The position numbers and the translations under genes were made by a program. A stretch of DNA of 38,057 nucleotides from Oligoflexales bacterium (GTDB taxonomy: Bacteria > Bdellovibrionota_B > Oligoflexia > Oligoflexales > Bog-1112), in contig JAGNWK010000021.1 of assembly GCA_017985985.1 (NCBI GenBank), forward strand, positions 1-38,057, given 5' to 3'. Below the pieces are notes generated by a model. That model saw only the letters and a program-made list of their open reading frames with translations. It did not search any database and was not told the origin of the DNA. Of this stretch, positions 1-5,959 are shown one piece after another. Each line of letters opens with the position of its first letter. Position 1 is the first letter of the stretch.

Positions 1-352
1 CTTCCCCGTTCGCTTTCGGGATCTCTACCCTCCTCACAGGTGACGGTTTGTATGTGTTGTCCAGTAATCCACTTCGAATTTCTACCCAGTGTTTATGGCA
101 GTAACTACGAAGTTCTGTCGTCGTCATACCATCCGTACCAGGTGCTCCTTTGTTGTTCTCCACCCTTTGCAAGGCTTTGAGCAAATTTGATCGTTCCACT
201 ATGCTTTCCATCAAGGAGATAGTGGGATCCTTCGCGTCAGGTCCTCTTATCGCTTGCGTAGACTCTATGCTCGACTCCTCTTGTTTCGATGTGGGATTCA
301 CCACACCCTCCACAAGATGGGCCTTCTTCAGGTTTTCTGCTTTCTTTGTCAT
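1..352 (-). CDS. ltrA: Group II intron reverse transcriptase/maturase, N-terminal part (cut by window edge)
   Basis: This is the first ~117 residues of a group II intron-encoded protein, read on the minus strand and running off the left edge. Seen: translation from the ATG at 352 gives an acidic leader, then ISLMESIVERSNLLKALQ, then NNKGAPGTDGM, and later RRVEIPKANG. These match the start of the reverse transcriptase domain (RT0/RT1) of bacterial intron maturases. Family knowledge: such proteins help the intron RNA splice and copy it into DNA during retrohoming. The RT active site (YADD), maturase and any endonuclease domains would lie outside the window. The gene is antisense to the interrupted DUF3987 gene next to it. 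Identity is confident; whether the full protein is intact cannot be seen. Confidence 0.88.
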   Translation of the reverse strand, partial: MTKKAENLKKAHLVEGVVNPTSKQEESSIESTQAIRGPDAKDPTISLMESIVERSNLLKALQRVENNKGAPGTDGMTTTELRSYCHKHWVEIRSGLLDNTYKPSPVRRVEIPKANGE

Positions 353-540
353 AGATTCATTCGTCACAATTCGATTTCCTTGGCTACATGTTTGGTCCTT
401 CGTCTCTATTCTCGAGGTAGAGACTACTATAACCTCTGCTGACTTCTGCTCGTTCAGCCGCACCTTGGTTTTACCTTGTATGCAGGTTACTGGTTACCCA
501 GCATGCCGAGCAGATCTCCCCGGGTAAGAGCACTCTCTTT
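353..540 (-). mobile_element. Group II intron RNA segment upstream of the intron ORF, probably 5'-truncated
   Basis: Between the maturase start and the DUF3987 coding sequence lies non-coding DNA. On the minus strand it contains CCGGGGAGATCTG and AGAAGTCAGCAGAGG followed by TTATAGTAG. These sequence blocks are typical of the RNA preceding the ORF in many bacterial group II introns. The stretch is only about 190 nt, whereas domains I-III normally need several hundred. I infer that the intron's 5' part is missing. The exact junction is uncertain: DUF3987 homology is credible from about 543. Confidence 0.6.
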
Positions 541-557
541 CTGTCCCTGTAGACCGA

Positions 558-1346
558 GTGGAAAGGGGAACGACTCATGTGGACCCCTTGTGTCTTTCTG
601 TTTTGGGGGGTATCCAACCAGCGAAGCTTAAAAAGCACCTTCAAACCTATGAAAAATATGCTGGTAACGATGGGTTTATCGAGCGATTCCAAGTGACCTT
701 CATGCCTGAGGCTAAGGTGGAGTGGACGTTCATCGATCGTGAACCCAATAGGGAAGCAAAGACCGTATTTGAGGAGTCTCTTCATAGTTTGGCACGCCTA
801 CCGAGTGATAGCCCACAGATCTATCGATTTTCACCTAAGGCACAAGTGCTAGCAGACCAATGGCGTTGTGAATTAGAGCAAGAAAATATGGCAAAAGGTT
901 TGCATCCTATTTTGAAGGGGCACTTTTCAAAATATCGTTCTCTCCTGCCATCATTAGCGCTGATCATAGAGTTGTTAGATGACGTCCGTAGTTCGTCTGT
1001 TAGCGACAGCTCCGTTTCAAAGGCAATAGGGTGGTGTTCGACGCTTAAGTCTCATGCCAAGAAGTTTTATGGTCCTCTCTTAGAGCAGAACATCAACGCC
1101 GCACAGATCTTGGCAGAACGGATAAAATCAGGTCGTCTCATTGATGGAATGAAGTTACGTGATCTCTCTCGTAAGAATTGGCCTCTCCTACAAACAAGCG
1201 ATCAGATTGAAGATGCTTGCGACGTCCTTGAGCGTTGTAACTGGTTGCGTATCGATAAAAGGAAGGTCCCTGGAGGGACTTCAACTGTCATCTGTCTAAA
1301 TCCTCAGATCATAAAAGCACAGAAAGGAGCAGGATATGAAACCTGA
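558..1346 (+). CDS. DUF3987 family (plasmid/phage replication-type) protein, C-terminal fragment interrupted by intron
   Basis: The fragment carries the DUF3987 hallmark DRVERGTTHVDP followed by LSVLGGIQPAKLKKHL near its start, so it is the C-terminal part of a longer protein. Family knowledge: DUF3987 proteins occur on plasmids, phages and integrative elements, often fused to or near primase/helicase domains. The frame is open only back to 528, where a stop lies inside the group II intron sequence. The GTG at 558 is therefore only the first available start, not the native one, and the N-terminal part should lie beyond the intron to the left. The 3' end overlaps the integrase by 11 bp, which suggests one transcription unit. 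Probably a broken gene, though the fragment could still be translated. Confidence 0.75.
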   Translation: MERGTTHVDPLCLSVLGGIQPAKLKKHLQTYEKYAGNDGFIERFQVTFMPEAKVEWTFIDREPNREAKTVFEESLHSLARLPSDSPQIYRFSPKAQVLADQWRCELEQENMAKGLHPILKGHFSKYRSLLPSLALIIELLDDVRSSSVSDSSVSKAIGWCSTLKSHAKKFYGPLLEQNINAAQILAERIKSGRLIDGMKLRDLSRKNWPLLQTSDQIEDACDVLERCNWLRIDKRKVPGGTSTVICLNPQIIKAQKGAGYET

Positions 1347-2235
1347 GTGGACTCCAGTGACTATTGAAGATCTGATGTGTTATTGGTTGGTGACCTATGC
1401 AAACGCATACAAAGCTCCAACTTCAATAAGGCGGGACGAAGGCATGATGAGGCATCAGATCCTTCCCTACTTTGGCAAAAGCGCTATAGAAGATATCAAG
1501 ACGAGAGATATAGAACTTTGGATGCTTGAGCTGCGCGATCGACTAGGTCTTTGTGAGAAGAGCTGTAACGACGCTTTAGGCTTGTTTAGGAAAGTTTTGA
1601 GCGATGGTGTTCGCTGGGGCTATGTCAAAGAAAACCCAGTAGTCAGGGTACGTAAATACAGAATCCCTGAGCAGAAGTATCAATATTGGACAGTCAGTGA
1701 GGTTCAACGCTTTCTAACTTACTTTGAGCAATTTGAGAGCAAGCCCAGAGCTTTTTGGCCAGCTTTGCTGGGTTTATACACAGGCATGCGTCGTGGGGAG
1801 TTGGTGGCGTTGAAGTGGGACAGGGTGGACCTAGAGTCTAAGTTGATTACAGTAGATAGGGCATTTTGTAGAGTGTTGAAAGCAGACAAGTCTTATACCA
1901 AAAGTGGAAAGATCCGCTACATCCCCATCTCCCTTAAGTTGATGGGCAATTTTAGAAAGTTGAGGGAGATGAGGGTTGCAGATAATAAGGTTCTACCGGC
2001 GATGCCTGTAGATGTTTTACAAAGAGAGTTTGATAAACTGACCAAGCTATGTGGCAACCCTAAGATCAAGTTTCATGATCTTAGACATACCTTTGCCTCC
2101 AATTTTCTAGCAGGTGGAGGGAAGATCTATGATCTGAAAAAGATCTTAGGGCATTCCACGATTCAGGTCACCGAGCGCTATGTCCACATGGTGCCAGAGG
2201 AGCTTAGAGGGAAGACGGAAGTGTTGGGATTTTGA
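1336..2235 (+). CDS. Tyrosine recombinase / phage-type integrase
   Basis: A 299-residue site-specific recombinase of the tyrosine integrase family. It would cut and rejoin DNA at attachment sites during integration and excision of a mobile element. Residues 1-110 form the SAM-like core-binding domain (IRRDEGMMRHQILPYFGK). The catalytic domain follows with R152 (TGMRRGEL), a beta-hairpin lysine (KSGKIRYIPIS), H247 and R250 (HDLRH), H273 (LGHS) and the nucleophile Y282 (TERYVHM). The full catalytic set is present, so the enzyme is probably active. The ATG at 1336 has AGAAAGGAG upstream and lies inside the end of the DUF3987 gene. Its element may be the DNA between this gene and tRNA-fMet at 4388, or DNA further left. 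Confidence 0.93.
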   Translation: MKPEWTPVTIEDLMCYWLVTYANAYKAPTSIRRDEGMMRHQILPYFGKSAIEDIKTRDIELWMLELRDRLGLCEKSCNDALGLFRKVLSDGVRWGYVKENPVVRVRKYRIPEQKYQYWTVSEVQRFLTYFEQFESKPRAFWPALLGLYTGMRRGELVALKWDRVDLESKLITVDRAFCRVLKADKSYTKSGKIRYIPISLKLMGNFRKLREMRVADNKVLPAMPVDVLQREFDKLTKLCGNPKIKFHDLRHTFASNFLAGGGKIYDLKKILGHSTIQVTERYVHMVPEELRGKTEVLGF

Positions 2236-2255
2236 AAATGACATGAATGCTTTGT

Positions 2256-2519
2256 TCATTTTAGATCGAGAATAGTACTTTCTTGTCTGTTGATATAAAG
2301 ACCAAATTGGCTGGATTCATGAAAATAACGGTTGCCAGCGTAATGAGGTCCGATTTGAATTTTGTCATCAGATTCTGCGACAGCTTGGATTAATTTACTT
2401 AAAAACAGCAAAGACATCTTATCACCCTCTATCAAAATCAAATCATCCTCTAGGGGTTTGACTGATAGTAAAGGGTGTTCTTTTTCATGTTCTTTAATTA
2501 CTTCTTTGATCGTTGTCAT
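2256..2519 (-). CDS. Candidate immunity protein to the adjacent Hint toxin (Imm32-like, tentative)
   Basis: An 87-residue acidic protein with no signal peptide or membrane segment, so it should be cytoplasmic. It begins 10 bp after the toxin stop codon. Its ribosome-binding site (GAAGGAA) overlaps the toxin stop, so the two are probably translated from one mRNA. The core DLILIEGDKMSLLFLSKLIQ followed by SSQFGLYINR recalls small alpha/beta immunity proteins of the Imm32 type, but I place it there only tentatively. Function is inferred mainly from position: polymorphic toxin genes are usually followed directly by a cognate immunity gene. It does not resemble the classical colicin E3 immunity protein, although the toxin C-terminus resembles colicin E3. 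Confidence 0.6.
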   Translation of the reverse strand: MTTIKEVIKEHEKEHPLLSVKPLEDDLILIEGDKMSLLFLSKLIQAVAESDDKIQIGPHYAGNRYFHESSQFGLYINRQESTILDLK

Positions 2520-2529
2520 TTACGTTCCT

Positions 2530-3651
2530 TCAAAACTTTCTTTTTGGACGTCCATCGTCCCATACATCACGCTCTCTCTCACCATTTTCAAACTTTTTCT
2601 TATTTTTGTAGACTTCCCAGTGATCTTTATGCAACTGATCCTTCTCCCAAACTTCTCCAGTTTCGATATTAATTTTAGCTTTTTGCCCTCTAACGGGGGC
2701 GAACTTATCGGGTGCTGTCGACGGAGTGTCTTCTCTTTCCCCATTTACACTGCTTTCACTTCTCTTGTTTTCAGGCCCCTCCTTATTAAACTCCCTTGCC
2801 ATTTTATCGAAGAGACCTTTGCCCAATTCACTTACTTCGCGACCAGCCTGTTTAACTCCGCTGCTTAAATCGAGGCCAACCTCATCAACAAAATCACGGA
2901 TCTCTTTTGGAAGAACGGTTCTGTGAAAGCCCTCGGCGAGACCTCCTGATAAACGAGTGAGATCACCCAGTGGCTTGGCGCCAGCACGATCCAAGGCATC
3001 TGCGATGTGTGGTGCAGCATTACCGATGATAGCTGGCCCTACAGCCACTGCAGCAACGCCGACAGCTATAGCCCCACCAACAGGATTAGCAAGGAGTGGA
3101 GCCGCTCGTACAACGCCAGCCAACCCAGCTCCTCCTGCGAGGATGATCTGCGGCCCTTGAATGATAGCTCCTCCAAAAGCAGGAGGCCAATTGTGGACCA
3201 GAATATCTTGTTCGGTCACATAAAAATTGTGAAAACCTTCAACAGAGATGCTGTAGACAAGGTCGTCTTCTGCAAGTTCTTCGATTTCTTGAACCTGTAG
3301 AGTATGCCCATCTGCAGTGAGGAGTTGAGTATCAGGACCTAAAGTCTGAGCTTCTACCCAGTTCTGATGAGGAACATAGAATTGGTGATCATGATCCAGA
3401 ATGAGCTCTTCTTCCTCTACTTGCAAGGCGAGTAGGGATGAACTTTTCGAGGAGAAAGTTTTTTCGATTTTGCGTTCAAAGCAAGAGCCGATTTGATCAA
3501 GATCACAGCTGATGACAAGATCTCCCGTCTTCAAATCTTCAATCGCTGTGTGACCACCGGGTACTTTCACCAGAGTGCCACGTCTAAAACCTTCTGCAGA
3601 AAGTTCTGTGAAGGAAAATAACAGGAGGAGCAGGGTAAAAAAATATCGCAT
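2530..3651 (-). CDS. Secreted polymorphic toxin: signal peptide, Hint domain, Gly/Ala-rich segment, colicin E3-like C-terminus
   Basis: A 373-residue protein. Residues 1-19 are a Sec-type signal peptide (hydrophobic run LLLLLF, cleavage near LSA). Residues 21-154 are a Hint/pretoxin-Hint fold: FRRGTLVKVPGGHTAIEDL, GDLV, DHDHQFYV, NWVEAQTLG and the terminal DILVHN. Residues ~157-215 are a Gly/Ala/Val-rich hydrophobic stretch. A charged linker leads to a compact basic C-terminus (315-373) with VWEKDQLHKDHWEVY and DDGRPKRKF. Colicin E3 rRNase uses Asp-x2-His-x3-Glu and a late Arg; here D338, H341, E346 and R368/R371 line up with one extra residue. I infer a 16S rRNA-cleaving toxin. Odd: the usual first Cys of the Hint domain is Gly21. 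Confidence 0.75.
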   Translation of the reverse strand: MRYFFTLLLLLFSFTELSAEGFRRGTLVKVPGGHTAIEDLKTGDLVISCDLDQIGSCFERKIEKTFSSKSSSLLALQVEEEELILDHDHQFYVPHQNWVEAQTLGPDTQLLTADGHTLQVQEIEELAEDDLVYSISVEGFHNFYVTEQDILVHNWPPAFGGAIIQGPQIILAGGAGLAGVVRAAPLLANPVGGAIAVGVAAVAVGPAIIGNAAPHIADALDRAGAKPLGDLTRLSGGLAEGFHRTVLPKEIRDFVDEVGLDLSSGVKQAGREVSELGKGLFDKMAREFNKEGPENKRSESSVNGEREDTPSTAPDKFAPVRGQKAKINIETGEVWEKDQLHKDHWEVYKNKKKFENGERERDVWDDGRPKRKF

Positions 3652-3780
3652 GAAGGGGCCTATATATGAGGAGATGGCTATCTGTGCAACATGAACAGCT
3701 GCTTGTGCAGCAATTAAACATATTTTTGGAGTTTTAAAAATGATTTTCTAAGAGGCTTCAGAATTTCTAGAAAAGGCTTT

Positions 3781-4005
3781 TTAGGCGGCCCTAAATTTGC
3801 AAAACTCTAAAGAAACACCCCTATTTATTTCTTGCTCTGCCATCATATAGGCTTGTTGGGCTGTCGGGCTTTCCATAGAGGCTTCGCCGCATTGGCTACA
3901 AACGAGAGCAGGAACATGTTCGATGACGATGACACAGCGGTCACGTCTAAAAACAAGTTCGGTGAATCCCTCTGCCATTTTCGATTTGCATGCAGGGCAG
4001 TTCAT
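3781..4005 (-). CDS. YgiT-type zinc-finger protein, putative antitoxin
   Basis: A 74-residue protein with two CxxC knuckles (C3/C6 in NCPACK and C36/C39 in VCSQCGEA), the pattern of the YgiT-type zinc finger found at the N-terminus of MqsA antitoxins. It overlaps the upstream DUF4258 gene by 4 bp (ATGA), which implies translational coupling. In MqsR/MqsA-type loci the toxin gene also comes first. Unlike MqsA, this protein ends soon after the zinc finger (QQAYMMAEQEINRGV) and has no helix-turn-helix domain, so it may neutralise its partner without repressing the operon. The assignment as antitoxin is by family and context. Confidence 0.8.
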   Translation of the reverse strand: MNCPACKSKMAEGFTELVFRRDRCVIVIEHVPALVCSQCGEASMESPTAQQAYMMAEQEINRGVSLEFCKFRAA

Positions 4006-4283
4006 AAAGATTTCCTTCGTTTTTTAAAAGAGGCATCCCATCGATCAGGGTCTGGCTCGTACGCAGTTATAACATGCACATGAATATCCTGGGTGGCTGT
4101 CACCAAATGCAAGTAGCGATTACGGATTTTAGCAAGTCGTAGTTCAGAGGGGAAAGGCAAGTCGTCAGGATAGATCTCAATGATTTCGCCCGTGCGATAG
4201 ATCTCTTCACAGTCGAGAGGAGAAATATTTCTTTGAAAAGATTTTTCCAAAGCGTGTTTGGTGAAGCGAAGTTTTATCTCCAC
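4002..4283 (-). CDS. DUF4258 domain protein, putative toxin of a toxin-antitoxin pair
   Basis: A 93-residue protein with the DUF4258 pattern: FTKHALEKSFQRNIS near the start, a central LRLAKIRNRYLHLVTA strand pair, and VHVITAYEPDPDRWD near the end. Family knowledge: DUF4258 proteins are small RelE/MqsR-like proteins that often pair with YgiT-type zinc-finger antitoxins, which is exactly the downstream neighbour here (4-bp overlap). A ribonuclease activity is likely but not shown by the sequence alone. The start ATG lies just left of a perfect AT-rich inverted repeat (GATTTTTTT-GT-AAAAAAATC, about 4301-4320) that could belong to the operon's control region. Confidence 0.78.
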   Translation of the reverse strand: MEIKLRFTKHALEKSFQRNISPLDCEEIYRTGEIIEIYPDDLPFPSELRLAKIRNRYLHLVTATQDIHVHVITAYEPDPDRWDASFKKRRKSL

Positions 4284-4351
4284 TCTGTGTTCCCCCAGTT
4301 GATTTTTTTGTAAAAAAATCTTCTCGACGAAACTTCACTTACTTTAAGTAC

Positions 4352-4378
4352 AAAAAAACCAACTCGAGGGAGCTGGTT
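4352..4378 (-). terminator. Intrinsic terminator of tRNA-fMet
   Basis: On the minus strand, AACCAGCTC, a CCTC loop and GAGTTGGTT form a 9-bp stem with one G-U pair, followed directly by a run of T. It starts 9 nt after the CCA end of the tRNA, so it closes that transcript. Confidence 0.85.
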
Positions 4379-4387
4379 AATAATTGT

Positions 4388-4464
4388 TGGTAGCGGGGGC
4401 AGGATTCGAACCTGCGGCCTTCGGGTTATGAGCCCGACGAGATACCAGACTTCTCCACCCCGCG
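4388..4464 (-). tRNA. Initiator tRNA-fMet (anticodon CAT)
   Basis: A 77-nt tRNA read on the minus strand: acceptor CGCGGGG, D-arm with GGAGAAG/TATCTC (A11-U24 present), anticodon stem TCGGG/CCCGA with loop CTCATAA, T-arm GCAGG-TTCGAAT-CCTGC, and an encoded ACCA end. Three consecutive G-C pairs in the anticodon stem and an unpaired 1-72 position mark it as the initiator, not the elongator. The 1-72 mismatch is C-U rather than the C-A of E. coli. It has its own promoter and terminator, and its 3' end faces the integrase/toxin region. Confidence 0.95.
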
Positions 4465-4506
4465 ACGTCAACTCAAGAAGAAAAGTTCTTCAACAAGAGA
4501 GAACAC

Positions 4507-4535
4507 TATATAAGTCTATCTGCAGACCTTGTCAA
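4507..4535 (-). promoter_or_regulatory. Sigma-70-type promoter of tRNA-fMet
   Basis: Minus strand: consensus -35 TTGACA (4535-4530), a 17-bp spacer, and -10 TATATA (4512-4507). Transcription would start near 4500, giving a ~36-nt 5' leader before the mature tRNA end at 4464. Confidence 0.82.
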
Positions 4536-4546
4536 ACAAAATTATC

Positions 4547-5098
4547 TCAAGCCTTTGCGGGGTTTTTGATCTCTCCACAATCGGAGATCAAAATCGTTTG
4601 TTTTGTCTTACCAGAACCACTGCCGAGGGCTTCGATTTTCTTCACCAGATCCATTCCGTTGACCACTCGACCGAAGATCACATGCTTTCCATCCAACCAT
4701 GGTGTAGCTACAGTTGTAATGAAGAATTGAGATCCGTTGGTGTTGCGCCCGGCATTGGCCATACTAAGAAGACCAGGGCTAGAGTGTTCTATGTCAAAGT
4801 TTTCATCTGCAAACTTATGCCCGTAGATGCTCTCACCGCCACGACCGTTCCCCTCCGTGATATCTCCACCCTGCAACATAAATTCTGGGATGACTCTGTG
4901 GAAAGGACTTCCTTTGTAGCAAAGAGCTTTGCCTCCTGAGCCAAGGCCCTTTTCGCCAGTACAGATAGCACGGAAATTTTCAGCAGTTTTAGGGGTTGTG
5001 GAACCGAAAAGACCGAACTCAATACGACCTTCATTTTTTCCATCGATTTCAACTTCAAAAAAAACTCGGTGCGTAACTTCAGCTTCGCTTGCTTTCAT
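4547..5098 (-). CDS. Cyclophilin-type peptidyl-prolyl cis-trans isomerase of eukaryotic type
   Basis: A 183-residue single-domain cyclophilin that isomerises proline peptide bonds. The catalytic and ligand-binding residues of human cyclophilin A are all present, offset by 13: R68, F73 and Q76 ([14 protein letters not shown]), W135 and H139 ([10 protein letters not shown]). It also has the CTGEKG loop, [15 protein letters not shown] and [16 protein letters not shown], which are typical of eukaryotic CypA-like proteins rather than of short bacterial PpiA/PpiB. No signal peptide is seen, so it should be cytoplasmic or exported by a non-Sec route. AAGGA lies 7 nt before the ATG. It may have been acquired from a eukaryote, but only a tree could tell. 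Confidence 0.93.
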   Translation of the reverse strand: MKASEAEVTHRVFFEVEIDGKNEGRIEFGLFGSTTPKTAENFRAICTGEKGLGSGGKALCYKGSPFHRVIPEFMLQGGDITEGNGRGGESIYGHKFADENFDIEHSSPGLLSMANAGRNTNGSQFFITTVATPWLDGKHVIFGRVVNGMDLVKKIEALGSGSGKTKQTILISDCGEIKNPAKA

Positions 5099-5180
5099 GA
5101 CAAAATCCTTGAGTTAGAGACAACATAAACCATCAGCTTCAGCTGTGGCAGAGCTTGTATCAAAAATATCCATTTTGGGA

Positions 5181-5903
5181 TTATTTAGTGATATTAAACT
5201 TTTTCAAGATATGCTTGGGGATCTCTTCAACTGCTCCCTCCTCTAACTCTCCAAGAGAGAAAGCGCCGAATCCAATCCGGATAAGGCGGAGAACAGGCCA
5301 ACCTAAGAAATCAAAAACTTTTCTGATTTCGCGATTTTTACCTTCGGACAGCTGTACTCGGATCCAAGCATTCGTGTTCATCTGAACTTCTAGGATGGCT
5401 TGAATCGGCTTGTAGTGGACATTATCGATGGTAATACCGTCTCTCAGAAGGTCCAACTTCTGCTGCTGAACTCTTCCGTGAACTCGTACTCGATAGCTCC
5501 GAACCCACTCCGTCGCGGGATTCTCTAAGCTGTGAGCAAGCTCTCCTTGATTCGTCAGGAGAATTAGACCTTCGGAGTCCATGTCGAGACGTCCGACTGA
5601 AATCACCCTGGGAAAATGCTCAGGTAGTAGGGAAAACATAGTAGGCCGCTGCTGGGGGTCTTTGTGGGTGGTGATATACCCGCGAGGCTTATGAAACTGC
5701 CAAACCCTCACAGAAGAAGGAGCTGGAATAGGAGCTCGGTCCACCCTGATATCGTCTGTAGACGATACATTTAGGGCGGGGGAATCAATCCGACGACCAT
5801 TGACTTGAACGCGTCCTTCTTTAATCCAAAGCTCTGCAGTTCGCCTTGAACAAAGTCCGCGAGATGACATAACTTTTGCAATACGCTGACCTGGAAATGA
5901 CAA
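5181..5903 (-). CDS. RsuA/RluB family rRNA pseudouridine synthase
   Basis: A 240-residue enzyme that converts a specific uridine in rRNA to pseudouridine. An S4 RNA-binding domain covers residues ~5-60 (RIAKVMSSRGLCSRRTAE, GRVQVNG). The catalytic domain begins at HKPRGYITTH and carries the active-site Asp107 in VGRLDMDSEGLILLTN; GKNREIRKVFDFLG is the conserved C-terminal block. The gene appears to start with TTG at 5903: no nearer ATG keeps the S4 start, and a strong GGAGG lies 6 nt upstream. The family is clear; which rRNA position is modified (RluB, RluE or RsuA type) cannot be told from the sequence by eye. Confidence 0.92.
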   Translation of the reverse strand: MSFPGQRIAKVMSSRGLCSRRTAELWIKEGRVQVNGRRIDSPALNVSSTDDIRVDRAPIPAPSSVRVWQFHKPRGYITTHKDPQQRPTMFSLLPEHFPRVISVGRLDMDSEGLILLTNQGELAHSLENPATEWVRSYRVRVHGRVQQQKLDLLRDGITIDNVHYKPIQAILEVQMNTNAWIRVQLSEGKNREIRKVFDFLGWPVLRLIRIGFGAFSLGELEEGAVEEIPKHILKKFNITK

Positions 5904-5959
5904 ACTGCGCCTCCGAATGTAAAACGTAAAAAGATTCGCATACTAACAAAAAAATCTCA

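Noticed and set aside
150..527. 125-codon plus-strand frame
   Set aside because: It is antisense to the group II intron maturase start and to the intron RNA segment; the minus-strand translation matches a known family.
2236..2270. Possible terminator after the integrase
   Set aside because: AAAATGA and TTCATTTT could pair, but the stem is AT-only and has no T run; too weak to call.
2362..2926. Plus-strand frames opposite the toxin and immunity genes
   Set aside because: They are low-complexity shadows of the minus-strand genes, which have domain support and linked ribosome-binding sites.
4274..4471. 65-codon minus-strand frame across the tRNA
   Set aside because: It reads through tRNA-fMet and its terminator (RPQVRILPP-type peptide is typical of translated tRNA); not coding.
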